Source: Priapulus caudatus (lineage: Eukaryota; Priapulida; Priapulimorpha; Priapulimorphida; Priapulidae). Taken from it: 36,649 bases of DNA. The notes under the pieces were generated by a model. It had not been told where the DNA came from and did no database searches. It saw nothing but the letters and a program-made list of their open reading frames with translations. The DNA lies in contig NW_014577062.1 in the NCBI RefSeq assembly GCF_000485595.1, positions 1,113,559 to 1,150,207 of the forward strand, read 5' to 3'. Shown one piece after another: positions 1 through 10,708 of this stretch. Position numbers and translations under genes: made by a program. Each line of letters opens with the position of its first letter. Position 1 is the first letter of the stretch.

Positions 1-136
1 GCGAAGAAAACGCATCTGAAGGGGTCTAATTTCAAAAAAATTCTGGGCGAGAGCCCCCCAGACCCCCCCTTCGCGTGCTCCTGTACACGCCCCTGGTTTC
101 GTCCCCCCTAACAAAATACCCTGGCGCCGCCCCTGG
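1..136. mobile_element. Truncated end of a hAT-like DNA transposon
   Basis: The stretch contains C-runs and ends in GGCGCCGCCCCTG, the reverse complement of a CAGGGGCGGCGCC terminus of the kind common in hAT-type elements. Its internal pattern (TTTCAAAAA, then ATTCTGGG, then CCCCCAGAC and a C-run) recurs in the complete hAT-like MITE at about 29237-29270, so the two are probably related families. The other end lies beyond the window edge, so no target duplication can be checked. Recognition rests on terminal style and on the internal likeness, not on a coding sequence. Confidence 0.45.
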
Positions 137-196
137 ATATAGGGCAATAGAAAGAGGGCGTGCGCGAGTGAATATTCTAGAGCGAGGGAAAGACAA

Positions 197-198
<2 letters not shown>

Positions 199-247
<49 letters not shown>

Positions 248-258
248 GAGAGAGAGAA
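199..258. repeat. (AG)n microsatellite
   Basis: An almost pure AG dinucleotide run with one ATAG interruption. The GA-rich flanks continue to about 352. It creates long spurious reading frames on both strands. Confidence 0.95.
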
Positions 259-352
259 GTGTACAAGAGAGCGATTGAGGGGAGGAGTGACGGAACAAGA
301 GAGCAATAGAGGGGAGGGGAAAATGAGAGCGAGCGAGAGAGAGAGAGAGATT

Positions 353-2242
353 AACAAAGAGGGAGTAGCACACTTGCGTGTTGTACTCGGTCTGCGTTGA
401 CGGAAGGCCGCGCTACGGCGTCGCATAAACTCGCTCAATCAACTTTCAGCTTCCATGCGAGTACCAGTGCAGCAGGCTGCGCGTGCGGGAGCACCAATGA
501 AAAGAGCTATGTGGGAATAGCGAGTGAACGGAAGCAGCACGGGAGGCGCAAATGCTGCCTTTATCTTTGGTGCCGTGTGCGATTGTCCTGCACGTGAGTG
601 ACGTTCATACCACGAAGCAGTTATTTGATAGCATACGTCTATCATATGTGTGTAAGTAAACGAGGCTCGGTTCAGCTCAATCCGTCGCGAAGACAGCCGG
701 CTACTGCGAGCGCCTGTAGGATCTTACAGCCATGCGGCTGTATGTAGAGACATTCATAGCTTCTCTTCTCTGGTAAGTGCTGCTAAATGCTGGTTTTATT
801 GCTACAAATTCTCTTCCTCTCTGGATTAACGGGCATCGGCAATGAACATTACACAGATCGCTTGTATATAAAAACGAATGAGTTGCATGTGAGCGAACGT
901 TCGAGAGCATACGAATATTATAGGGTTTCATTTTGAAATGGCGTGGATCTGTGTGTTTAGCCCTGTGAGAACACGGTTTTTCATGGAAACGTAGCTGAAC
1001 GGTAAATACAACAATTAAATATAGAGTAAACAAGATTCCATCGTAGGTTCGGGCAGGCATGGTACAGACCGAAGGGAAACTGCACAGTTGTAGGCGAGCG
1101 CGCACAGCTGAAATCTGCACGTAATGTTTGCACTTTTCCTCCACCCTAAACTAAAAAAAAATTGACATTTAATATGCATATTTATTATAATACATTTAAT
1201 TTATATTCCTATTTGATTATATCGTATTATTTGGATTTACGTTCGCTAATTAATTATATGCTAATAATTTCCATATAGCAAACGTAATCTTACGGGTAAG
1301 AACCAACGTATATCAACCGTGATTTAGCTAAACGCAAAATTCGAGCATAGACAATTTCAAGGCATTATTGAGCTTTCTGAACATTGCAGCTAAGCCGAGT
1401 GAATGTAATCACTACTAATGCTATACGTGCAATCAAGGACGGCCAGCAACAACAACAGAGTCGTTTGGGTAGACACGGCATATCTCTACTTCAGATTTGA
1501 TTGATTTTAATTTTCAAATTATTTTTAATTTTAATTGGGTTAAAGCTTTAATTCTACCATTTATTTCCAACTTTTACGCATCGCTCATCGTGCAGTCGGA
1601 AGGAAATCATGCCGCTGACAACTCGGTAACTCACTCGATGGCAAATAACTAAAAGATGTAAGTCGTGGAAATAAGCACCGTAAAATTTCGGAGAGTAGCA
1701 GATAATATGGATTCGCGTCGATTCGCTACTGCTTTTATCTATAGTTGGCGCGACTATGCACGCGTTCCTTACTCATGTAATTAGATTTATAAATAATAAA
1801 AAACGTCGACGATGGTCAACTATGTTTTACAAGGGGTTTCTGTAAAAAGTCGTTTGTCTGTATTTCCTCGTTTAGTTAGCATGAGTGGTTTTTATTGTAA
1901 AAAAGCTACGAGATATACATTGCATGAGCAACGTGCTACTGGTTTGCACTATTTCAGTTCCCTACATTTGGTTTACCCTTGTCACGACCTTAGAATATGA
2001 TAACGTCGCCGGAATATGAAAAGGCTCTGTTTGATGTACCCCAGCGAGTAAAAGGTATCGACCGAACTAAGCAGTTGTGCAAAATAAATATTACCTCTTG
2101 TCATAACTTGCTCATTCTATCACTCGTCATTGATTGACTCAAACCGAGGCCAGCAGTCTGCTCGATTCGCCTAGTTTAGTCGCTGGTAGATTGCCAGCAC
2201 AGAGTTTAAAATGTTCGCACGGAATAAAATCGTTCACAGACT
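353..2242. other. Non-genic stretch, no gene recognised
   Basis: About 1.9 kb of mixed-composition sequence. It turns AT-rich at about 1150-1560. The open frames are short and none resembles a known protein family. I see no convincing splice-bounded exon, RNA gene or repeat in it. Confidence 0.5.
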
Positions 2243-2337
2243 GGGTCCCATGTCTACGTCTGCACAGCGTACCTTTTAGATTACTGTGATTCACAGTAAT
2301 CTAAAAGGTACGCTGTGCAGACGTAGACATGGGACCC
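2243..2337. repeat. Perfect 95-bp palindrome (47-bp arms, 1-base centre)
   Basis: The left arm 2243-2289, starting GGGTCCCATG, is exactly reverse-complementary to the right arm 2291-2337, ending CATGGGACCC. A single T at 2290 separates them. The match stops abruptly at both outer ends. Such a hairpin with no loop could be a recent fold-back insertion, a palindromic duplication, or an inverted-chimera artefact of library preparation or assembly. Confidence 0.95.
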
Positions 2338-2644
2338 GTTGTCAGAAACAAACTTAGTCTTGACAATGGTCTTAATATGATTAAACTTTTTCTCGTGCAC
2401 CGTTGACAGAATCGAGTTTCGTGAAGTTGTGAGGAAATTGGCCAGGATTTTTCATTCTCGTAACGTTATGATGTTTCTGTCTACGGTTTACAAGAAAGGT
2501 TCATATTAGGAACAAATGTTAAGACTATGGTCACTACTACATGTGTAATACTGTATTATTATCATCGTTATAATCACCATTGTTATTATTATACGTATTT
2601 TTGTCAAATTGTATTTTTATAGGTGTGTGTGCGCGTGTGTGTAC

Positions 2645-2910
2645 TGTATGTATGTATGTATGTATGTATGTATGTATGTATGTATGTATGTATGTATGTA
2701 TGTATGTATGTATGTATGTATGTATGTATGTATGTATGTATGTATGTATGTATGTATGTATGTATGTATGTATGTATGTATGTATGTATGTATGTATGTA
2801 TGTATGTATGTATGTATGTATGTATGTATGTATGTACGTATGTATGTATGTATGTATGTATGTATGTATGTATGTATGTATGTATGTATGTATGTACGTA
2901 TGTATGTATA
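2645..2910. repeat. (GTAT)n tetranucleotide microsatellite, about 66 units
   Basis: A nearly perfect TGTA/GTAT array. The only substitutions are T-to-C at 2837 and 2897, exactly 60 bases apart, which suggests an internal duplication of a 15-unit block. Because it contains no stop codon it produces Met-Tyr-Val-Cys and Tyr-Ile-His-Thr frames, which are not genes. Confidence 0.97.
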
Positions 2911-5183
2911 GAGCTAGCAAACGAACCGTACCGTCATGAACGTGTTCAGCGTGTGTCCATTCGCGTAGCCATAATTAATGCATAGTTGCATAAGTATTAC
3001 ATACAACTAGCACCTATACAACATACGCGTAGACATAAAGCGTGTTCAGGGAGAACGGCAAAGATGACGATCGTGAAAAGTGTGCGCGCACGGGTTTCTC
3101 CGGCAAAAGCTCGCCTTGAGAGACTATGTTGAGTTAATTTCAACGACGAGAAAATCCTCCTGTTTTTCGTACTTTTAATTACGTTCATCACGACTGCATT
3201 ACGTGCGAAAACTTGCGCGGCGGTATTTGCAGGCCGCCATCGGAATCAATGAAAGATGGCGACTGGATATTACGCATGGCAAGATTTTGTCTGCTCTGTT
3301 TGCACGCGCGCGCAGCCTTCGAGATTTAAAATATGCGCCCTTCTTTATCCGCTCTGTTTTCATAACTTGAACTGGTAATTCTTTGTCCGACTCCTACATC
3401 CTAGCAACAACAAAGTAAAGTACGAGGACAAAATAAATCCCTTCTTGAGTTTGTGACGTAATGCGGCAAGGCGGAGAGTCAAATATAGTTCACTAGCCAG
3501 TCAGGGCTATAGGATGCACGAAATAGGAGCACCGCACATCGGTAGTAATACTCCTGCTGGCATAAGTATATAACAAAAAAGTGTATTTAGGGCGACTCCA
3601 GCAATGCATTCTGGTGCATCGAGAAACGCTATACTATAGATTATTTTGCGACGAATTCGAAATGTCAACTAAGCAAGTATAAATCGCGTTTCTAATTACC
3701 TCTTTGGTGATGCACATCATGCAGAGATGCATACAGCCGCCACAAACTGCCGCCCACCCCTTCCTTATCCCTACCCCACGTCGGACAATGTTACCTGCTG
3801 GCATGGCGGAAATTATTTCCGCGAGCCTGAAGCTGGCGTGCAGGTGTGTCAACACGTGCGACAAGAGTGATCACGTCAGTAGTGGGTTGGTCGATGGCCC
3901 GCGAACGCCGCGTGTGATTACTTGCACGGGCGTCACCTTCGTTTATAGACGCGAACTAGCCGCAGTTACATCGCTTGCTTGCTTGCTTATCCTTTTGGTC
4001 CCCCGATGGGACATAAGGCCGTGCAGTTACATCGCGCAACGACAAATTAAATTACCGGCAGTACCTCGTGGTGACCAAGGTGCGTGGTGACATCTTCGGC
4101 CCACCCGGGCAACCTTATACGAACAGCTCGGCTATGCAATAATGTGCCCTGTATGATCAATCAGATATAATTGAACGAATTTATTGAGTCCTTCGATTTT
4201 AATAGCTTTGCTGTTGCGTAGTGCGTACACACAGGTTTCTACTAAACAGCGTAGTGATCTAGTGCATAATTATAATTAAACGGCTTTAGACGGCAAAAGC
4301 TGGTTCGAGCACCTACGGTTTTCTATTGTTGTACTAATTGCTTCATTACTCGATAGTAAAACGTTCGTTTATACCGTGCAAACTTGCGAACTCGCAAAGA
4401 ACGACGAGGTTGTAATCTAAGCATATAGATAATTTCATGCATATCCACAGATACTCAGAAGTGCACTCACACGCACATGGGTGCATACACACACACATGC
4501 ACATGTATGGTACATTTTGCGAGCAATTTTACGCTCGCTCGCATAATTGCCTCATTCTTCTGATTGTGTTTTTGCTTTTGCGCCCTATACTACGCTTACT
4601 TGTCCGTTTCAAAGACAAACTTCTTCACCAACGACAACCTCCTGTTCCCTAACAAGAATTCTTTTGCGGTAAGTGTTACCATTATGACCTGTGGGTCTAT
4701 TTACTTTCATATTTATCCAATTCCTAGCATACATGAAAACAAGTAAAAATTTGCTTTCACAGCTTTGCACAGTATTTATATACAGAATATGGATTGTACG
4801 GTCTAGTTAATTTATGATAAAATTGGGGATTTTTGAAATCAACAGCCTTGACATTTTCGTTCAAGATTTGCATGTGCCTGTCTTCCCATATCTATACCAT
4901 GAATGAATGTATATAAATTTGTGTAATACTAATGAACGTTCTCTTGACTATAGCATAGGTCTATCTATAGATCCCTCAATATTGTTTCGTTATATTTAAA
5001 TTATAATTGTAAACGAGGATTACGTATATGAGCTCGAGCTGTGTAAAGAATACTTCTGCTCTCTTGTTTTTAGTGACAATGGGGTTAGCCGCTAGAAACA
5101 GTTGCCGCTGGAGGGCAGCACATCTGCAGAGGTGAAGATTATCCGCGTACCCAGATGCACACCATACCAGGGATAGAGTGGGG
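2911..5183. other. Non-genic stretch, no gene recognised
   Basis: About 2.3 kb without a recognisable exon or repeat. The longest open frames (about 130 codons near 3704-4090) have no family signature. Confidence 0.45.
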
Positions 5184-6282
5184 GAAGTGGGTGTTTATTC
5201 TTTTGTGTGTGCTGAGGAGTTATGTAATATGTTTATTGAGATTCACGGTGATATTAGTGGTGCATATGTGAAGTGGGTGTTGATTCTTTTGTGTGTGCTC
5301 AGGAGTTGTGTAATATGTTTATTGAGATTCACGGTGATATTAGTGGTGCATATGTGAAGTGGGTGTTGATTCTTTTGTGTGTGCTCAGGAGTTATGTAAT
5401 ATGTTTATTGTGAATTCATGTATGTATGTAGGGTACATGTATGACCTGCAGAAGAGCCCCCGTACTGTGTACACCACCACCTATATCGCGCTGACAATAT
5501 ATAGCGGTGGGTGCGTGGTGTGCACGTCCCACGTGTGTGCGTGCGTGCGTGCGTGTGCACGTACCAAGTGCGTGCGTGCGTCGTGTGGCACGACAAGTGC
5601 GTGCGTGCGTGCGTGTGGTCATACATGTACGTGCATGCGTGCGTGTGTGCGTGGGTGTGCACGTCCACGTGTGTGCGTGCGTGTGCACGTACATGTGCGT
5701 GCGTGCGTGCGTGCGTGTGCACGTACTCGTGCGTGCATGCGTGCGTGGGTGCGTGTGTACGTACCCGTGCGTGCATGCGTACGTGTGTGCTTGCGTGCTT
5801 GCTTATCACGTACAGGTGCGTGAATGCGTGCGTATGTACGTGCGGGCGTGCGTGCGTTTGCACGTACACGTATGTGCGTGCGAGCGTGTGTACGTACACA
5901 TGCGTGCATGCGTGCGTGTGTGCGTGCGTGTAAACGTGCACGTGCATGCGTGCGTGTGTGCGTGTACCGGTACACGTGTGTGCATGCGTGCGTGAGTGCG
6001 TGCGTGCGTGCGTGTGCACGTCAACGTGTATGGGTGCGTGCGTGCGTGCGTGTGCACGTACATGTGCGCACGTACAAGTGTGTGCGTACGTGTGTGCTTG
6101 CGTTCATATGTGAAGTGGGTGTTTATTCTTTTGTGTGTGCTGAGGAGTTGTGTAATATGTTTATTGAGATTCACGGTGATATTAGTGGTGCATATGTGAA
6201 GTGGGTGTTGATTCTTTTGTGTGTGCTGAGGAGTTGTGTAATATGTTTATTGAGATTCACGGTGATATTAGTGGTGCATATG
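5184..6282. repeat. 86-bp tandem repeat interrupted by a CGTG-rich minisatellite
   Basis: Copies of an 86-bp unit containing GAAGTGGGTGTT, TTTTGTGTGTGCT and GAGATTCACGGTGATATTAG start at 5184, 5270 and 5356, and again at 6112 and 6198. Between the third and fourth copies lies a block of about 600 bp (5505-6106) built from GTGCGT, GCGTGC and ACGTAC motifs. The last copy on the left breaks down near 5412 and the array resumes at about 6106. The block therefore appears to have inserted into, or expanded inside, the 86-bp array. The whole region is open in several frames but is not coding. Confidence 0.9.
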
Positions 6283-6337
6283 TGTTTCAGATGGGCCGCA
6301 CGCCGCACGATTTCATTTATGGAAAACGGTTATAAAA

Positions 6338-6728
6338 GGGCGACGTCGCGTTTGAAAAAGGGCGACGTCGTGTTTGAAAAAGGGCGACGTCGCGTTTGAA
6401 AAAGGGCGACGTCGTGTTTGAAAAAGGGCGACGTTGTGGTTAAAAAAATGGCGACGTCGTGTTTGAAAAAGGGCGACGTCGCGTTTGAAAAGGGCGACCT
6501 CGCGTTTGAAAAAGGGCAACGTCGCGTTTGAAAATGGGCGACGTCGTGTTTAAAAAAGGGCGACGTCGCTTTTGAAAAATGCGACGTCGCGTTTGAAAAA
6601 GGGCGACGTCGTGGTTGAAAAAGGGCGACGTCGTGGTTGAAAAAGGGCGACGTCGCGTTTGAAAAAGGGCGACGTCGTGGTTGAAAATGCGCGACGTCGT
6701 GTTTGACAAGGGCGACGTCGTGGTTGAG
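6338..6728. repeat. 22-bp satellite with GACGTC palindrome, about 18 copies
   Basis: The unit GGGCGACGTCGYGTTTGAAA plus two A is repeated head to tail with few substitutions and small length changes. Each unit holds the palindrome CGACGTCG. A stray copy, TGCGACGTCATG, lies at about 6774-6785. Since 22 is not a multiple of three and the unit has no stop in the reverse frames, all three minus frames stay open. This is a repeat effect, not coding evidence. Confidence 0.95.
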
Positions 6729-7031
6729 GAAGGAATAAAAAACACGACGCGACGGCAATTATGGAACAGAAATGTGCGACGTCATGCGTGCCCACAGTTT
6801 CGTTCCGGATCGCTATTCCATAAGCAACGAAACCGAAATTTACGGCTTTGATCGGGACTCTATCGAGGTTCAGTGATTAGTGGGCTCGCTCTATATAGTT
6901 TCGCTCTTCCCCCCCCCCACACACATACTCCCCCTACACACATACATCCGCCGTTTCTTTCTATATAGGTTGCTCGTTCCTGTTTACACTGTTCGTGGAT
7001 TGAGACAACACGTCTTCGTCTCAATTAAATG

Positions 7032-7159
7032 CCCATCATGCGCGCATGCGCAGCAACACACGTTCCCCGGCAAACGAAATACCACCACCGAACATCCCAT
7101 CATGCGCGCATGCGCAGCAACACACGCTCCCCGGCAGACGAAATACCGCCAGCGAACAT
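7032..7159. repeat. Tandem 64-bp duplication with GCGCATGCGC palindromes
   Basis: Two adjacent copies begin CCCATCATGCGCGCATGCGC at 7032 and 7096 and differ at a handful of positions. Each carries GCGCATGCGC, which matches the published NRF1 recognition palindrome. The following 150 bases are rich in CpG and CGG triplets. No transcript start can be shown from the sequence. Confidence 0.85.
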
Positions 7160-7767
7160 TTCGGCTATAAGCGATCCCACAACGGAAGCTATTATTCGCC
7201 ACCTTATTCAGATTCTGTCCTACAGTGTGGCATAGCAGTCAGACGGGTCTCGCTACCCCGCGCGAGCCATACACCGCTGCCTCACGCGCGACTCGAGGGG
7301 CGGAATATTCGGTCGAAATAGTGGCGGCGGCGACGGCGGCTGCGGCGTCACACTCGCAGAAGCAAACTCACTTTGATGATGACACGGGAATTCGCGCAAG
7401 ATGCACACACGTCACCCGACGTGTGTGCTCAGCTAAACGTAAATATTTTACTTTGCGGATTTCCTATCAGTTTGCGAGTAGTGGAAGCTGACAGTTGTTT
7501 GCATTGCAAATAAATGCGCCGCAAATGAGTTCTGCCGTCTCATAGACGCCTAGGCGTATTAACGGCGAGCATTTGGTGCTCACAAAGGGCCCGTCGGATT
7601 ACAGGAGCTGTTAATGGTTTGACGTTAGTGCATGCTCCTGCTCCGTGCTCCAGGTGCGTGTTCTGTTTTGATTCGGGTCAAGCGGCTACGGCATTATGTC
7701 TGGGGCGTATGTTCTACAGCAGTATTGCATATTCTAGCGATTCACTCGATTACCTTATATATTATCG
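7160..7767. other. CpG/CGG-rich stretch, no gene recognised
   Basis: About 600 bases, with a GC-rich patch at 7230-7350 that includes a GGCGGCGG-type triplet run. An 88-codon open frame covers the patch but has no family features. It could be the 5' end of an unseen transcript, but nothing else supports that. Confidence 0.3.
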
Positions 7768-7808
<41 letters not shown>

Positions 7809-8118
7809 GCGTGTGTGTATGTGTGGGTGCGTCGCGTGCGTGCCGTGCGTGCACGTGTATATATATATATATATATATATATGTTGTGTGTGTGTGTGTG
7901 TTGTGTGCGTGGGCGTGTGGGTGTGTGCGTGTGCCGTCGTGCGTGCCGCGTTGCGCGTGCGCGTGCGCGGTGTTCGTGGTGGCGTGTGCGTGTACGGTGC
8001 GTGTGCGTGGTGTGCGTGGTGTGTGACTGTGTGTGTGTCTGTGCATGCGTGTGTGTATGTGTGTGTGTGTGTGTTTATGTGTGTGTGTGTAGTGTGTGTG
8101 GTGTGTGTGTTGTGATGT

Positions 8119-8164
<46 letters not shown>

Positions 8165-8237
8165 TGTGTGTGTGTGTCTGTGTGCTGTGTGCATGTATAC
8201 ATTATATAATATATATATATATAGTTATATATATGTA

Positions 8238-8305
<68 letters not shown>

Positions 8306-8365
8306 TGTGCGTGTGCTCGCGTGTGTGTGCGCGCGAGTGCGCGCGTGCGTGCGTGTGTGTGTGTT
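7768..8365. repeat. Compound TA / GT / CGTG microsatellite tract
   Basis: TA runs (7768-7803, 7858-7882, about 8208-8236) alternate with long TG and CGTG runs up to 8365. Such purine-pyrimidine alternation can adopt left-handed DNA. All long reading frames here are Cys-Val-Cys or Thr-His artefacts. Confidence 0.95.
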
Positions 8366-10476
8366 TGGTTATCCGATTATATATATTCACGCATCGAGGA
8401 CCGTGATTCAGACATGCTATTATACTTGTTCTTAAAGCATAGCACTAGAACAACAAGAATTTTTGTCTGCTATATCTATGGTATTATTTATAGAGCGAAA
8501 GATGTTTATAGTTTTACTGATAATGACAGCAGTATTCTCGGAATGCTGTAATGGCCGTACGAAGACGAATCAGAGAACATGCGATACTAGTGTGTCGTAA
8601 GCTGTTATAGTAATGTTTGCTAACGGTGTTTCACCTAGGAGCTGGCATGCACATTCTGCCGAGAATGGAAATTCATGGCTTTAGGTGGGATAATTGCTTC
8701 AAGTATTTGCTGTATTGTTGTTGGTGGTGTTGAAAAGGAGCGACCGTAGTATGTTGATTGTTCCCTGGCTAGACTTACATCAGCGATTCTGAAATGTTGA
8801 AGAGAAAATTGCTCTCGGAAGCTGTGTTTGGAAGAGGGGTGGTCGATATAAGCGATCCAAAGGGAAATGAAATTGAATCCCTCTTCCTCTCTTTTTTTTG
8901 CTTCCTGCCTCCTTCCCATTCCTTCTATCAATTCACATCTCCCCATCCCCTTCTATCGGCCTTTCTCTGCCTCACTTTCTCATTCATCACTGATTTGGAG
9001 CACAGAAAAACGCACACTTTTTCGCTCTCCTTCTTTTTTCTTTCTTCACTCTGGGCCGTGGCGCTCATAAACTTTTATACGCACTAGTGAAAAGCTACAA
9101 AAGATAAGAAAGCAGTAGCGATGTATCGTATAATAGGTGGTGTTTTGCGCCAAAGGCGATCAATCGCAACGCACTGCCTGTCTGTCTAGAGCATAATGTA
9201 TATCCGTAGAATCTTTCAAACATGATATGAGGAAATGGGAACAGATATGATTAATGTGTACCTATTAGTATGATCTGCTTCAACTCTAGGTTCCAGAGTG
9301 AGAGAATCATCTCACTTGCCTCGTGCATTACACAATATACATGTATATTATATCTATACCACCCGTTGCAGCTAGGAGCAAAATGCGGTCGACGACTGGA
9401 AATATATAATTTTATGCGTATCAATTTATCCTATGGTATTTCATTCTCCATCGATTTCCATTCCTTACCGTGTATTCACCGATATAATAAGCCACCACCG
9501 GAGCTCTAGAAACTCCGTGCACTCATCCTAGTGCGCTGTTGATCAACTGCATCGGCGAAATGTTACTAGTTCGTGTTGAAATATGTATTCGCAATTTATG
9601 AGATTATCGGACGCGCGAAATTCATTGGCAATCAATAGCGAGAGTTGCTGTACGCTCGCGTGTCATTGTTACATGAATGCGTTTCGCGCAGGTGTGATCA
9701 CACCTATGATGGCGCTGCCGTGCTCCGCCATGCACGATCTAGTACGCCACACCGTAAACACCGCATGCTTTATTTGCTCCATCGACTCGGCTTGTGCTCG
9801 AGGAAGGCAAACATGTCATGCACTAACCGCTCTAACCAAGATGTAAGCAGATCTATAGAGTCCACACAATAACGCGATAGCGAACGGAAATGCCGTTACG
9901 TGGCAAGGTTAGACACTTGGCAGTTCTCCTATCACACGAATAAGACATAAGACATGTGTAGACTCATTGCAAATTACGGCGCTAGCTTTTTTCCGACCGC
10001 CTTGGTAAAGGAAATGAGCAGTTATATTCCTGACGTCACGGCCGCCACTTCTCGAAGCCCATTAACTTTATTGAGTTTTTTTATTGCGACCAAGGTAATT
10101 CTTTTTAATAACACTTTTCACTGGATATTCTCGAAGAGCCAGGAATTTCAGATAAAGTCACAAGACTTTGAAAAGCGCGACGGAGTCTCACACCAATTTC
10201 ATCGGTGGAACAACATCACCTGATTTCAGAAATCAATCAGACTGTGGCGGGCACACATTTGGTCTTTCAGAGATTCACAAAAACTATAGTGGCAGTCAGC
10301 ACGAAAAGCTCATTCTGAAGATTGTCCGTCAAATTCGCCGATATTTAATTTATTTTTCCAGGTTTGAATGAAGCTCCCTCTAGCGTCAGTGCAATAGACC
10401 GAATCTTCCGCCGAGTTTCTCATCAGAGAAGTGTCGTCAGTGTCACATAAGTGTCATCGCGCCCGTTCACGAGACA
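8366..10476. other. Non-genic stretch upstream of the M13 gene
   Basis: No recognisable coding exon. A pyrimidine-rich segment lies at about 8879-9055. A candidate splice acceptor, TTTATTTTTCCAG, at 10360-10361 could begin the 5' untranslated exon segment that carries the M13 start codon, but this is inferred only from consensus. No clear promoter elements were seen. Confidence 0.4.
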
Positions 10477-10708
10477 ATGGAAGAGGATGTGCCACCCAAT
10501 AAACGGGTTGAGGGCCGCAACGGGGGCATGCTGCCGGAGTGCATGGCGTCGGACATGGACCGCAATGGCGGCGTCACCGTTAAAGTGATCGGCCCGTCGT
10601 TTTTTCGCCGAAGAACGAACACCGAGAAATACCTAATTCTCCTTGTGATATTGTTGTTTGTTGCCTGCGTGGCCCTGGTCTTGGTTGCGGCCTTTACACG
10701 AACTTCAG
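10477..10708 (+). CDS. M13 peptidase exon 1: cytoplasmic tail and membrane anchor
   Basis: The start codon lies in a good context (GAGACAATGG). The exon encodes 77 residues and ends one base into a codon at TTCAG|GTGAGT. The first 51 residues are charged, with FFRRR just before the membrane. They are followed by about 22 hydrophobic residues (YLILLVILLFVACVALVLV), as expected for a type II signal anchor. Confidence 0.9.

Noticed and set aside
2243-2337. Palindrome considered as a microRNA precursor
   Set aside because: A perfect 47-bp stem with a one-base loop is unlike a Drosha/Dicer precursor.
4437-4746. Open frames ending near a GTAAGT donor at about 4669
   Set aside because: No convincing acceptor upstream and no family resemblance.
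5405-6399. Long Cys-Val-Arg and Thr-His frames on both strands
   Set aside because: Products of the CGTG-rich repeat. They exist in every frame.
6313-6795. Overlapping minus-strand frames of up to 142 codons rich in Phe-Ser-Asn and Arg-Arg-Arg
   Set aside because: They are translations of the 22-bp satellite in all three frames. No start, splice or family evidence.
7632-8435. 267-codon plus-strand frame
   Set aside because: Almost entirely TA/GT/CGTG microsatellite translation.
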